Shown here piece after piece: positions 1 through 13,021 of a DNA stretch of 64,000 bases (its first letter is position 1; every line of letters starts with the position of its first letter). A model generated the notes under the pieces. The model made no database searches. It was not told where the DNA came from and saw nothing but the letters and a program-made list of their open reading frames with translations. Where the stretch lies: the NCBI GenBank assembly GCA_033030425.1, contig JAUFSD010000008.1, positions 496,001-560,000 on the forward strand. The letters run 5' to 3'. The DNA comes from Verpa conica (Eukaryota; Ascomycota; Pezizomycetes; Pezizales; Morchellaceae). The translations under genes and the position numbers were made by a program.

Positions 1-610
1 TCAACCCTAGATAGGTTTCTAAATTTTTACGGGAGATAAGTACAGAGATGCTCATGCACGCCCAGCCAATAGTAAACTTTACTATGACGAATTACAAGTC
101 GCTACTAAGCAAACAGACCGAGCGGTAATGATATGTTTCTATCCTCTACTTTATACATTATTTTATGATTTCAGAAGGGCCCTCCCGAGAATGTAGCTTG
201 TTACTAGCTAGTAGGTAGCTCGTCTCTAGGAGAATACTATAGGTATAATTACTTATGTATGGTTTTCAGAGTCTTAGCATAGATCTATAGAAAGAATCTA
301 TTCATATTTCTATTCTTCTAGTAATTTGATGGGGGAAAACCCCTATTACTATTACATATAGTTAATCTAGTTCCGTGAGTCTACAGTTTATGGCATTACC
401 ATGATCAATCGAGCATGAACAATTCGAAGAGGTACTAAAACAATCTCTCGAACTACAGATATATATTAATTGGTTGATAATACATATATAATTAACATAT
501 TTAATTTCATTTACTATATCATTGTAACTAGAGTTCTGTTAGGGCTGTGAACTTAATGAGGTTCTTTAGAACACATACCAAAATTATACCCTTTGAGCGT
601 TTAGGGTTCA
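1..610. other. AT-rich intergenic edge
   Basis: No reading frame with protein-like composition is seen on either strand. The right part is presumably the 3' flank of the transporter gene that ends at 611. Confidence 0.5.
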
Positions 611-2317
611 TCAATATACTGTCCTCCAATTTTTCCCGCCACCAATAATCCTTGCCGCAATAAAGAAGGATAGTGCGCCCACATAGCAGGCGGCAGTAAA
701 CAGGATCAAACCAGTGAAATTTCCATTGGTCGAGTTAATAATTTGCCCGGCTATAGGAATCCCTGTCAAAGTGCTATCAAAGTATACTATTAGATTTAAT
801 CAGTTAGATACTCGTAGAGTAACTACATACCCAAAGCTCACGAAAAAGTAACAGGTTCCATATTTTGTCCCATAATCCTTCGTGTCGCAGATTTGACCCA
901 CGCATACAGGAGTCAAGCTAATCCCACTACCACTTGCAAAGCCATATAGCAGTGAAAATACAACCATGATTGCCTTCCTGCCGCCAATATTTGTCTCCGC
1001 TATCGCATCGGCTGGTAGCCATAAAGATAAAACGACGACGAGACAAAATGAAACTGTCATTATCATTGTATTGAATCTCCCGAGTTTATCCGCAATTATT
1101 CCAGGCAACCAGCGGCCGAAAACCGACCCAGCATTCAATATTGCAAGAAGCTGATAAGAGAAAGAAGAGGGTAGACCAAGGCTAAGTGCGTATGAGATGA
1201 TGTAGGTTATAGGAACGAATAAACCCCATTCAATCAAAAATACACCTATTGTTGTGAGTGTGAAACGAACATCACGAAACGCTGTGAGGTCTATTGTTAC
1301 TCCTCTTGATGATTTGTTAACATCTTTCGGACCAAATCCAAAAAAGGATCGCAAGGAGCTAAATCTCCCCACCCCCTGATCTGGGGCTGGTGAATTGGAT
1401 GATATGGAAGAACTTGATGATGCGACAATGGGTGAACTAGGAACTGCTTTTGTGAAATCCAAGCGACCACGGATCAAGCAGTTTGCGATCAGCATCAGCA
1501 GCAGACAAATAAAGCCGACGACTCTAACTGCCCACCCAAACCCGATTTTAGGGGTAACGGATTGTATTATTAACGGAAAAATAATTCCACCGACGGAACC
1601 ACCTGTTGTTGCTAAACCCATCGCATAGCCCCTTTTGATAAGAAACCAATGCCCAATTGAGGCGACAGATGGTGTGAATATAAGGGATATCCCAAGGCCA
1701 GAAAGTATCTGTTACGATGCCTTCTATTAATACGTATAAGTTAAGGAGGGGTTCGGGGTATATACACCAAATGTTAGCATGAACTGCCAGTACACTATGT
1801 CACGCGTCAGTGCCTATTCGTAAGTAATTGGAAGACACGGGAGTTAATTACATTTGCAGACGCTCAGTATCATCAGGCCTACGACCAAGCATAATGTTCC
1901 AGCTGCAATTAACCATCGCGGCCCGGTGGCATCGAATATTGGGCCTATCAAAACGATGGCTTAGCTCAGTTCACTTACTGTTAATTGTATATACCTACCG
2001 ATTTGAATACCCCCAAAAAAGCTGACAAACACATAAACACTAAATATCCACCCAATTTGCCCTTCCGAGTAGCCATTGAGTTGGTTTGTCGCGAGGTATG
2101 TCTGGAAGGTGCCGATGGTGTTCATAATGCCGAAACAAGAAATCATAGCACAGAACGACCCAAAAACCACCAACCAAGCATCTCGGCCACCTTCAGGATA
2201 GAATTGTTCGGGAGGTGAAGACAGTGTTTCTCCTTTGTGCTCATGTTTCTCTTCCTCGCGGTGCGAGGTAGTTTCAGAGAGAACCGGGAGATCTGTAGGA
2301 GATTGCTGGGTGACCAT
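611..2317 (-). CDS. Monocarboxylate-like MFS transporter
   Basis: A 493-residue membrane transporter of the fungal monocarboxylate-porter (MCT/Mch) group of the major facilitator superfamily, expected to carry a small organic acid or similar solute across plasma or vacuolar membrane. Five exons fit: 2317-1999, 1944-1852, 1794-1766, 1708-831 and 773-611; phases agree throughout. The N-terminal tail is hydrophilic (Glu/His-rich) and is followed by the family start [13 protein letters not shown]. Family motifs follow in order: [15 protein letters not shown] (spanning the first intron), the block reading [32 protein letters not shown], and near the end [14 protein letters not shown]. Exon 3 is only 29 nt and restores the YWQFMLTFG segment between two helices. 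A long Ser-rich loop joins the two six-helix halves. The substrate cannot be read from sequence. There are no functional neighbours. Confidence 0.85.
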
Positions 2318-3835
2318 TGGAGAGTGGAGAGGAGCTCAGTCTGAATCTAGCGGTGTCTTTGGTGTTGGATGTCTTGTGTTCACTGAGTCGAGTTCTCAGA
2401 GGTCGGGGTTCTCCGACGCTAAATAAATAGAGAAAATTTGCGTACACAAGGGGGGGCACTTTGCCATAGCGATAGAACTACATGTAGAAAATTAATTGAC
2501 CTAAATGCATTCGATGCAAAAGGTTTCATAATTAATCACAATCAAGGTAGGTAGAATGACCCTAGGCGCGAGTGGATAACGACAGAGCTAGCGCCACTTG
2601 AGCAACTACATGTCGGTATCCCGCCAAGTACTTTGGATACTAATGTGCTAATCCACTTTAAGGATTCGATTTGTAAAAGGAACACATTTCTCACAGGGAC
2701 TTTACTGAGGCTGAAGATATGAGATATGGTGTCTAGTGCCGTAAAAACTCACATAAATGATGGTACATAGCATTAGGCTTGACAATTAGATGATGGTCTC
2801 CGATATACCCCCAGAGTGATAACCACAAGCACTAATTTATTGCCACACTCGCTTACACCCGGGGAGTTAGTAAAAATCACAATTCCACCTTCTCTAGTCA
2901 TTGTTTTATATACGTATTTTTTTTAGTACTTGTGATAATCTTTTACGGAGTGGTGGCAAGTACAGTCAACGAATGGGGGCTAGTGCCAAGGACTAAATTA
3001 AGTATGAGTGTCCCCAAGAGAAAGCATTCAATAGCTCCTGGTTATAGACTAGTGGTAAACATCTTCAGTAAAGGTACCTACAACTTGAAGCTTTTGTAAA
3101 GTATTCTATAATTCTATAGTATAGAGATGTAACTAAATACTTAGCGCATGAAATACGTATCCTTATATATACTATCTATTTACCCAGGCGTAATCAAACA
3201 AGCTTAGCCAAGTCAGAGAAACCGGTAACTAACCTATGGTAAAAATTGTAAGTTATAAATATTAGTACCAATATTAATACTAGCTAGCTATAGTACAAAA
3301 ACCAGTAGGTACTTTTATTGCGATGTGAACCTGCCTTAGCAAACTAGACGCTGATTCGCTATAAAACTAGTACCCTATCTATTGAAAGAATTTTAAGGTG
3401 ATCTATGTACTTTTTCCGAGTGTATTTGGTGAAATAATAAAGGAGAGGTATTTGATTCATGGGTTATCATCCGGAAATATGGTAGGTGATGCCATTTAAT
3501 TCGTGAAGTTTACCCAACACGGTTAGTGAAAGTAGATTCCTAGATATACATGTAAGTATATTAAAAAAAAATATAGTTGTTTTAAAGAGATTATTAATTC
3601 TCAATTAACTATGGTATATATCGATTGTAGCCTACATCTAATACAATTATATAGCATATATAAATCACAATGAAGTTAAACTTCTAGAGAAGGTAGAATA
3701 GAGTAGGGGCGAGGGAAAGGGGAAAGGCTAGGGGTCGAGTAGGTAAATAAGGTAGAATTTAGATATAGCTTGTGTTCATTGGAATACCACCCCGAAGATA
3801 AATATTGAAGTTACATTGATTATCAAAAGACTCGA
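2318..3835. other. AT-rich intergenic region
   Basis: About 1.5 kb with scattered AT tracts and only short open frames. The part next to 2317 should hold the transporter promoter. No gene, tRNA or clear repeat is seen. Confidence 0.5.
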
Positions 3836-5362
3836 TCAGAAAGGACTTATCATTCTTCTACACTCATCCTGCCACATTGTTACATATGGATCATCCCATT
3901 TACAAAGCTTACTCAAACCATTATATGTTCTTAGGTATTGTTCCATAAGATGTAGTACTGGTTCATAATACCATGTACCTGGTTCAAGAACAGGCGTTGA
4001 TTTCGTTTCGAAATAGTCGCGCTTTCCGGCAAAATAAAAGTGATCTTGGTCATCTTCCTCCTCTAGATCAATATCGGCCTCCTCTTCAAGGGAGTCTCCA
4101 TACCATAAGTCTTGCGGTCTCAAGATCCCGTACGCAGCGAAATTATTGGAATTCATCTGTGACCCCTCTCCCTTACCCCGTTTCAAGCCCCTCTTTTCGC
4201 GGCGGGCTCTTGTTTTATCATTCCAACTTCGGAGTAACTCAAGGTTATGAATCGCGTGATCCCAATACATATCGAGTTGAAATGGGATATCCTCCCCAAT
4301 GAGTTCATTTGGATCTCCAATACCAAAAGCTACATTGAAGAGATCCCTAATTGCTATGGAATAAGGTACCATCATTGCCATCTCCCAGTCTATGACCGCA
4401 ATAATTTTGGGCTCACCTCTCTCCATCTGTACATTGAAACCATGGTGTATATCGTTGTGGCTAAAACCAAAGGGAAGATCATCCCCTAATTCTTCCTCTG
4501 GCTGACGATATCTTCTGTTTTTTGGTGTATTTATATGCCTGTCCGAGACAAAATCGATCCAAGATTGTTGGGTCCAGTTATATTCTACGTCATCTTCTAT
4601 TATTGATTCAAATTGTTCCTTGCTGAGCGAGTCTCTCCAGTAAGCCATCTCTCTTCTAATACCTTGTTCCGTCCAAGCTTTCGTATTAGGCTGAGGAGCA
4701 AGATTCTCGTAATATTTTACTGGCATAGCTGACCCATGGGGTAAACCAACGCAATGCACCCGCCGTGTGCGTATCGCGGCGCTCACACATAAGTTGTATT
4801 CACCCTCCTTGTCTGAGATTCCCCCAATATAATTCCCACGCATTGACAGCATTGACAACCGGAATAGTGCCATCTGCCTCACAAAACGGCGCTTCTCTCT
4901 GAAAGTCCAGCCCCTACAGCCAGGTTCCGTGTACACTTGTACATAAACTGTGCCGGGGATATACTCCATGCAAATAAAAGATGGAGAATCTGGTTCTACC
5001 CCTTGAGTAAATTCCCAACTCCCGCAGTAGTATTTTGGAATGCGAGCGTGCTCGTGGCCTCCGTACTTATTCACCCACTGGGCAGCTAGTTTCATAGCAT
5101 GGATCTCGTTAGCTAAAATATGATGGGCACGGCCCGCCCGTGATCCAAGTGCTTTGTATATGAAATATCCACCCGGTATGCTAGCAGGAAGCGGGATGCG
5201 ACAAAGGAGGACTACTTGACTTCCGGTCCCTAGTCTTTGACCGTTTGCTTTTAGAGTTGCCTCAACATCCACAAGTTTTCCTAGGTACTTTCTAACTAGT
5301 AGTGGCATATCCAATTCCTTACTAAATTTGTTATAACCCTCGAAGAAAGCGTTACTATCCAT
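3836..5362 (-). CDS. APH-fold phosphotransferase-like protein
   Basis: An uninterrupted 508-residue frame of the large fungal aminoglycoside-phosphotransferase/choline-kinase-like family (protein-kinase fold). These proteins are abundant in filamentous fungi and mostly uncharacterised. The C-terminal lobe carries the catalytic-loop equivalent SHNDIHHGFNV and the metal-binding IDWEMA motif. A hinge-like segment, FICMEYIPGTVYVQV, lies near residues 130-145. The catalytic loop reads HND instead of the usual HGD, so the base Asp is present. An acidic stretch (EEEADIDLEEEDDQ) interrupts the C-terminal part, and the family-style tail with WDDP follows. The start is the first ATG of the frame and there is no sign of introns. 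Substrate unknown; a pseudokinase role cannot be excluded. Confidence 0.75.
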   Translation of the reverse strand: MDSNAFFEGYNKFSKELDMPLLVRKYLGKLVDVEATLKANGQRLGTGSQVVLLCRIPLPASIPGGYFIYKALGSRAGRAHHILANEIHAMKLAAQWVNKYGGHEHARIPKYYCGSWEFTQGVEPDSPSFICMEYIPGTVYVQVYTEPGCRGWTFREKRRFVRQMALFRLSMLSMRGNYIGGISDKEGEYNLCVSAAIRTRRVHCVGLPHGSAMPVKYYENLAPQPNTKAWTEQGIRREMAYWRDSLSKEQFESIIEDDVEYNWTQQSWIDFVSDRHINTPKNRRYRQPEEELGDDLPFGFSHNDIHHGFNVQMERGEPKIIAVIDWEMAMMVPYSIAIRDLFNVAFGIGDPNELIGEDIPFQLDMYWDHAIHNLELLRSWNDKTRARREKRGLKRGKGEGSQMNSNNFAAYGILRPQDLWYGDSLEEEADIDLEEEDDQDHFYFAGKRDYFETKSTPVLEPGTWYYEPVLHLMEQYLRTYNGLSKLCKWDDPYVTMWQDECRRMISPF

Positions 5363-6561
5363 GTTTTATATAAATGTGGGGCAACACATGCACAACGTGC
5401 AACCTAGAATTGAAACTGGGTAAATTCAGCTATATACTCGTTTACTGAGCAAAGAAAATAATAAATTGTATAGTAGAATAGGATACTAACTTGAAGATAT
5501 AGTATGGGTAGGGTGTTTGTGGAGAGCTATGTGAATATTGTACCGTTTTAAAAACTCTAGGGAAGTGTCAAATGCCTATGGAATAATTCCGTGTTGATGG
5601 GCACCGAAAATATGGCTGTAATATATGTTATGTCCATCTTACAACTCGTTCTTTGTCCTAAAAGCCCTCCAATTAGAGTTACTTCTGGTGCGCAACGCAT
5701 TAAAGAACGTTCCGAGTCTTTGTTCCTCACCTGTAAGGATGAGGGCTTAGCAAAGCACTTAGCAAAGCAGTATGTGTGGCTTGAGGGCAAGAAATAAGCC
5801 ACACATGATCGGTTTTCACAACTTGTATAAACTAATTAGGAACGGATTTTTGATAAACTTACCTGTCTAATTCCCGAAGCCCCCCCCCACCGTAACGGCA
5901 TACGCACAACCTTAAAACCACCAAAAATCTTAGTATTAACGTGAGAATACATGAGAGTACTAAAGAGATTTTAGAAAGCGTAAATATATACAAAAACCCT
6001 TTGACTTGTCTAGTGGGGTTCAAAGGTCCTGTCAGCCAACAACACCACAACACCTCACTGACTATATATAGCTCATCAACTATATAACAATATGATCTGG
6101 TACCAACAAGATATGAAATATGGACCCTAAAATTATTATATGCCTAATATGGAAATTATTGCCGCATTTTCGTTTGCTTCTATTTCTGCCTGGGCAATTA
6201 GATGAAGCTATTTATGAATTTTGAGGATAACTGTCTACATAGCCATTAGATGACCTCATGAACTTTGCTGTAGGGTCAAATGACCTTATTCATCTTATCC
6301 TAAATGCTTCCTTCTGTAGAACCCTTATGGTTGTTGATGTAGCTTAAGAAATAACCTGTTGCTATGGCACGGCTGTACACGCCACTCTCACTCCACCTCT
6401 CTGGTAGCTTACAAATATATATCACGGATAAATGGAACATCACTATGGCGTAATGTAGTTGTAATTTGTAATCTTGCTATCTCCAGTCTCCAGTATTTAA
6501 TTGACTGAGGATACAATACCCTAGGTAATTCATTTATACAGCTCATAGTCGCTTATACCTG
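5363..6561. other. Divergent intergenic region
   Basis: Lies between the divergently transcribed phosphotransferase-like gene and the MDR gene, so it should hold both promoters. It contains a run of C at about 5881-5889. No gene is supported. Confidence 0.45.
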
Positions 6562-7740
6562 ATGTCTACCTCAATTCCCAATTCTGCCCTCGCGTTGACA
6601 TTCACAGCCCTAAACACTCCGCATGTCATAGAACAGCCTGTGTCAACGCCTATCCCGAAATCATGTATTCTTATCCGAGTCCATGCGGCTGCATTGAACC
6701 CATGTGATACACAGATACTAAATTGGCCTATTATGCGACTTAAATCCGGCGAGAAAGGGCTTGGGAGAGATTACTCCGGTGTCATTGTTGGCGTGGGTGA
6801 AGGGTGTAGTGGGTGGAGTGTAGGTGATGAAGTGTTTGGACTATTTTTTCGGGCGGTGAGTGTATACTGAATTTATGTGTAAGGGAAACTAATTTACTAA
6901 TCGAGACCTACTTAGGGAGGCGAGGGTACTATCCGACAATATCTTTGCGTTAACCCTTCCCAAGACCCAGTCGCTAAAAAGCCATCAACAATTAGCCATG
7001 AGCAAGCTGCATCAATTCCACTCGTCGCCCTGACAGCTTTCACCTGCTTTGAGTGGCTTCCAAAAGGCTCTCCCAAAGGTAGCGACAAACCCCAAGAGGT
7101 TGTAGTTATAGGTGCTAGTGGAGGTACTGGAGTATGGGTTACCCAATGTGCGTAGATTTCGCTCATCTATTATAATTGAAGATTCGCTTACCAGGAAAAT
7201 GTCTTAGTGGCCAAAAAGCACTTTAAGTGTAATGTCACAGCCATCTGCTCTGGTCGTAACGCATCATTCGTCAAATCCCTCGGTGCAGATTCCGTAATTG
7301 ACTACACCACTGTTTCCTCGCTTGGGGACGCACTTCTTTCCCAGAGACCCGAAGGCGGATACGACCTTATCGTAGACTGTGTTGGCGGTACAAGTCTCTT
7401 CGGAGTTTACCACAAACTTCTTCATTCCTATGGATCATATGTAACCATTGTGGGTGATAAGACGTCTAGACTGTCGATGGGCGGGCCACCAACATATTTA
7501 TTACACCCAGCACAGATCTTGCGTCATGTATGGGGATGGGTCTTTGGGCCTAGGTATGGATGCATTTTACTTAATGGGAAAGAAGATTATTTGGAGAAGG
7601 CCAAGGAGCTCGTAGAGAAAGGGGAGGTGAAGGTGGAAGTGCAAGAAGTTATCGATTCAGGGCTAGGTGACGGGTGGGTGAAAGGATTTAAGGTGCTTAA
7701 TGAAGGGAGGGTTAGGGGGAAGGTAGTTCTGAAGATTTGA
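6562..7740 (+). CDS. MDR NADPH-dependent oxidoreductase
   Basis: A 352-residue medium-chain dehydrogenase/reductase of the zinc-independent quinone-oxidoreductase type (Yim1/RTN4IP1-like). It is expected to reduce a quinone, enone or aldehyde with NAD(P)H. Three exons fit: 6562-6855, 6916-7147 and 7208-7740, with introns of 60 nt each. The second intron ends at TTAG (7207); an earlier AG at 7194 would create a stop. The N-terminal GroES-like domain shows AAALNPCDTQILN and the GRDYSGVIVGVG motif. The Rossmann fold shows VVVIGASGGTGVWVTQLAKK around residues 160-179, then GADSVIDYT and a DLIVDCVGG strand. The catalytic and structural zinc cysteines of classical alcohol dehydrogenases are absent, as in this subgroup. 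The C-terminus (NEGRVRGKVVLKI) is the normal family end, so the gene looks intact. Confidence 0.88.
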
Positions 7741-8193
7741 ATGATACGGACTCAACGAGTGATGATTCATGATCTGGTTGTCTTACTTTTTTTATTGTGC
7801 CTAGTTTATGCAAAGCACATGCGATAATTAAATCTCAACTATTCTCAACTAAAGCGCATCATATTTTTTAACAGCTTTATCGACAAGACAAAGAAGGTGG
7901 GCGAACACTATAAACGCGCAAACACAAGCCCTTTGAGTCAAAAAAGTAGGTGCTTTCTATGAACTCCTTTGTTCAAACTCCAGAATCAAGTAGCAATACA
8001 CCTCACTCAAAGAAGTGAAATAATGTGCTATTCATAAATGCCATCCAAACTCATTACAATAAAACCCATCCCAAAACCCATATCCCCTAGCCGTGATCGC
8101 AGCCTGAGTAGTGAACATAAATAATAGGAAATAAGGGTGGGGGTATGTACTTTATACACGTAAAGTAACCAATTAATAAAATAAAAATAAAAA
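7741..8193. other. Convergent 3' intergenic region
   Basis: An AT-rich spacer between the 3' ends of the MDR gene (+) and SMC4 (-). It should hold both polyadenylation regions; nothing else is seen. Confidence 0.5.
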
Positions 8194-11100
8194 TCAACGC
8201 CTCTCAATGTAATCTTTATTCTCAATTGTAACACTTTTCGTCTGTTCGCACATAACCAGCCATAGTTAGTATTCATAGTCTTTTTAAACGAGAGGGGGAG
8301 GAAACAGGGTTACTAACCATATGATTAACTTTGTAAACACCCACCAACCTCGCTGCAAGTTCAAACATGTTATTCCTCAACGAAATAACAATAAACTGCG
8401 CATTTTTTGTCCGCTCCTTAATGTAACTCGCCACGATCGAGACGTTCCGGAAATCCAACGCCGCATCAATCTCGTCCATGACATACAGCGGGGTGGGCTT
8501 ATAGTGATGCAGCGCAAAAACCAACGCCAATGAACTCAAGGTCTTCTCTCCACCAGACAAGTTTGAAATATTCTTCCAGCTCTTCTTCGGTGGCATAACA
8601 CTAAAGAGGATACCTTCCGAAAACGGGTCCAAACTATCGACGAGCTCTAGCTCTGCGTTACCACCCATGGTAATCATCTGGTACATTTCCTTCAGTCGCA
8701 AAGAGATGGCGCTGAACCCCTCCATGAACTCTTCTAATCGGCGCTTCCTCAGATCATCCAGTCTATGCTTTACCGAATCTCTTTCTGACACCGCAGTTTC
8801 GAGATCTGCAGCTCGCGCAGCGTGTTCTTCCACTCGTCGACGGTATTCCTGGAGCACGGAGAGATCGACATTGACATTCTGAATCTTCTCCTCTAGGGCT
8901 GCAATCTGTGCGTTGAGTTTATTCTTATCCAGATCTGCCAACTCATCCTCTGTGTAAATCGGCAAATCCAAATTCTCTTCCTGTCCCTCTGGTCCACCGC
9001 TAAGATCACTAACGCTGTGCAGCGCCAACTTCCCAAGTTCCTTCTGCCAATGTTGTGACCTCTTCTGGTTGTCTGAAAGTACTTTGTGGTACTCTTCAAG
9101 CTTGTTCTTCATCTCGATCTCTGCCGCCCGTGTTTTATTCAGGTCCGCCAACTTCTCATCTAGATCCGCCTTGAACAATGCAAGCTCCTCCTTCTTCTCC
9201 TCCAGATACACCTGAGCCTCGTCTGCTTTCGCAGAACTCTCTTGCGCACGACCTTGGTGCTGCTTGATCTCCTCCTTCAACTCATCCAGCTCCACGCCAA
9301 TGGTATCAAGCTCCTTTGTCCCACTCTTAAACGCTTTCTCAGCCTTCGCAAGGTTCTTCTCAGCCTTGACACGGGCAAGATCGGAAGCAGCAACCTGCTC
9401 GTTTGCTGTTTCTAGCTGCTCCCTGATACCATCGACTTTACCCTTCTGGGAACGAAGTTTGATACCACCAACCTCCATAATCCGGTCCTGTAGAGCCTTG
9501 ATCTCATCCTCGATTCCCGAGGTCTCTGCGTTTAGTTCCTCAATCTCAGACTCGAGTTTAGCAACCATCCTTTCAAGCGCATTGACACGACCGACTGATT
9601 CGTCGACGTTAGATTTACGATTCTTGATAGATAGCTCCTTGACTCGCTTTTCCGCATCCGCAAGGTGACGAGATGAGGATTCAAGCTCGAGCTCAATCTT
9701 AGAGATCATGACTTCAGTTTCTGGGATGCGTTCTTTCAGATCACGGAGGATAGCTGCCAGTTCCCGTTGCTGGGTTTGGAATTCCTGGTAAGTGCGTTCT
9801 TGGGCGTCTCTATCAACTTCCAACTTCGCGACCTGGTCCCGGGAGGTCTCGGCGACGAGTTTGGAAGACATGCGGCCTTTTGATACCGTGGTTCCACCAC
9901 CAGTCATGGTACCGGATTTATCAATCAACTGGCCATCGAGTGTTACTACCCTCCATCGCTTCGCACCGTATGCGATGCGGTTAGCATGCGGTAGGTCCTT
10001 TGCAACGAGGGTGTTCTGCAGGACGCTATAGAACGCAGGTGCAAAGATTGCAGATTTTGGCTTGACAAGGTCGAAAAGTCGGGGAACGCTCTCGGGGGTG
10101 TTGATTGGGTCGAGATCACGAACTTGGAGTTTGTTGAGACAGATAAAGTTTGCACGACCGAGGTTGTTTTTACGGAGATAGTCAATACATTGTTGACCGA
10201 CCTCGACAGTGTCGACTACCATGTTATCGAGCTGGGGGCAAGCCGTAGAGATAGCAACATCGTATTTTGTGTCGATGGTTCCTAGGTTTCCTAGCCGTCC
10301 ATGGAAACCCTCAATTCTGCCAGACTCTTTCAGCCGCATTAAACCGGTCAACACATTCCCTTGCGTCTGTGTCGCTGCAAGTGTCGCTTTCGCTTCATCC
10401 GCCTTCTGCCTCGCGCTCGAAAGGCTGTTCCTTAAGGCCGGTTCCTTGCCCGCCATTTTATCCAGCTCTGCCTGAGTCTTCATCGCCTCTTTCTCCAACT
10501 TTGCACACTCCCTCCTACACTGATTTAGCTCCTGTTCCTTCGTAGCGCGAGCATCCTGAATTGTCACAATCTTCGCACGAGCCTCCTCCAACGCGAGTTT
10601 AGATGCATTAGACTTCTCGTGGAGAATATCAAGTTCAGATTGGGCGACTGCGATCGCTGACTGCTTTTCGTTAATCTTCTCCTTCCAGGGCTCGAGGGTC
10701 TTCTGTTTGACAGCAATTTGATCAGAGAAGCCTTGGGTTTTTTCTTTGAGGTTGTCACGGATCTTATCGAGTTCGGCTTCTTGAACTTTGAGGTTTTGTT
10801 CGTAGTCTGCGATTTCAGCACTATATCGATCGATGTCTTGGGTGTGTTTTTCGATCATTGCTGTTGCCTCGGAGCCGCTGAGTTTATTCTGAGATTAGGG
10901 TTAGTTGACTCGTTCACTCAAATTAAAGATAGAGGATGAATTCGAACCGTTTGAATAGATTTCTGTAGCTTCTTTTGTTTCTGTGTAAGGAACTTTTCCT
11001 TTTCTTGAAACTTGACATTCTCCTTATCGTTTCGCGACATTTCTTTCAGGATCGATTTCGTAGCCTCTTCTACTTCCTAGATTCACACCATCAGCTTTAA

Positions 11101-12774
11101 CCAGGCTCAAGAGAAAGAGGAATATAGACATACTTCAACTTCCTTAGCCCCTTGTTTATACTTCTTCTCCAACTTCTTGATCCCCTCTTCATTCCCACCT
11201 CTTTTCTCCAACTCCTCATCTAGCTGCGCCTGCAACTGGGTAACCATCTCGCTCGTAACATTAACATTTGCATCCGAGTCTGCAATATGCACCTGATACA
11301 ACGCAGCCTTCTTTAATGCCAGGTCATTCTCGTTCTTGAGAAACTCCAGCGCAACATCCTTCTTATCCTCCAAACTCATCTTCTCCTTCTCAACATGCTG
11401 GACACGGGTAGATTTTTCAACACAAACTTCATTGAGCTCTTCCACCTTCGTTGCCGATTCCTCAATCGGTTGTTTGTATTTCGAGGTGCCGATAATATCC
11501 TCTAGATACTCCAACAGTCCATCATCACTCTCGCCATGTGCTTTCGGCTTCATCTGCGCTATACTCTCGACTTCACCCTGCAGAATCAGGAAACGTTTAT
11601 GATCAAGATCAATCCCGCGGCCACGGAGCAGGGTAGTGACTTGGGTGTAGTCGGATACAGCGTTGTTAATATAGTACTTGCTACTATTATTCTTAAACGC
11701 CCTACGGGAGACAATGAGCGTGCTATCAGGCACGGGCACTGATTCACCACCAGTTACCGAATCAAGGACTTCACGGAAGTGGACCTCGACTTCGCAGTAA
11801 TCAAGATTTGGGAAGTTTGCGCTGTTGTGAATAAGGGCCGAGATCTTGCCTTGCCGCATTTTTGAAGCGCGGAAGCCAAACACGAAGAGAAGGGAGTCAA
11901 TGACATTGGATTTACCGGAGCCATTGGGGCCGACTACAGATGAGAAGGACTAGGTGGGTCAGTGGTGTTTGCTTATGGTTTGTTTGCGTTGGAGTCAACT
12001 TACAGCATGGAAAGGACCGACTTCCTGTCGTCCGGCATATGACTTGAAATTCACAAGTACCAAATGCGTAATGACCAATCGTGGCTTCGGACCTGCGAGC
12101 TCCTCAGCTTGCTGTTGCTCAAACAGCGCATTCGCACGAGACTTGACTACTAGCGGGGGTTGCATCTGCGACATCATTGAATCTCTGGACCCGGGGCGTG
12201 GGGTAGCCGCCGAAGGTGACTTTCTCGGAGACGGTGATGACTTTATCTCTGCTATCAGGGTCCTCAATGGTGTCTGAGGTGGGGCAGGAGTCCCCGAAAC
12301 TGATCTTTGTCCTGGAGCTGGTGTGCCTCCCGGAGACGGAGATCGATACTTTCTTTGATCCTGGGGCTCCTCAAGAGCTTGTGGGGTAGCTGGAGGGTCT
12401 GGCTGGGGTGTAGCTCTCGGACTAGCTTTAGGTGTTGCCTCAGGGTCTGGTTCGGGGGTGACTTCGATTTCCGGATGCTCAGATTTTCGGCTCCGTTTAG
12501 TGCGGGGGGCTCGAGGTTTTGTTTGAGGTGTAGCTTCTGGATCTCGGACGCGCCGGGCTGTTCGTGGTTTGGGGGTAGCTGAGGATGCGGATGGAGTTGC
12601 AGCCACCCGTCGGGATTTCCGTCGTGGTGTTTGCGGGACGTCTTCGAATTCATCATCGCGTTCTTCTTTTAACGCCGAGGGGGGAGTTTCTCCCTCTGAG
12701 CCGGAGGACTCGACGATTTTCCGACGAGATGCGGCTGCCCGACGGGAAGGCCGGGCTGGGGTTATTGTCGACAT
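8194..12774 (-). CDS. SMC4: Condensin SMC ATPase subunit Smc4
   Basis: Smc4 pairs with Smc2 in condensin, which compacts and resolves mitotic chromosomes by ATP-driven loop extrusion. Five exons join in frame to 1,444 residues: 12774-12004, 11949-11134, 11076-10948, 10888-8318 and 8241-8194. Residues 1-200 are a low-complexity Pro/Ser/Thr/Arg tail typical of fungal Smc4. The head begins with VITHLVLVNFKSYAGRQEVG, and Walker A GPNGSGKS is at about 264-271, just after intron 1. Two long coiled coils flank a hinge that carries the GTMTGGGTTVSKG segment. The C-terminal head has the signature LSGGEK (about 1349-1354) and Walker B YVMDEIDAALD. Smc4 rather than Smc2 is shown by FRASKMRQGKISALIHNS and by the end. 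The open frame continues past 8318 into an intron; splicing out 8317-8242 gives the conserved end TKSVTIENKDYIERR. A fold-back element lies 247 bp upstream of the start. Confidence 0.96.
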
Positions 12775-13019
12775 TGAATCGACGGAGCTGAATTGGCGCT
12801 TCGTGGTGGGCGATTTCTGAGGGGGGGCTCCTGGGGCGGGGGTTTTATCTGAGGATCACTGGGAGCGGGGTCGGGGGCTCTTGATAGCTAATTGTGGGGG
12901 TGATGTCGTGAGTCCGATGGACGATGTTTCCGTGGGGGGGAATTTGGTATCAAAACATTGGCCGTTCTTGGCAAACATGAGAGCCGCATGATCCTTGCCC
13001 AGAAACCAACCCAGATCCC
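12775..13019 (-). promoter_or_regulatory. Probable SMC4 upstream region
   Basis: The only unique sequence between the SMC4 start codon and the fold-back element. The core promoter and 5' UTR of SMC4 must lie here or extend into the element. No single binding site can be named. Confidence 0.35.
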
Positions 13020-13021
13020 TA

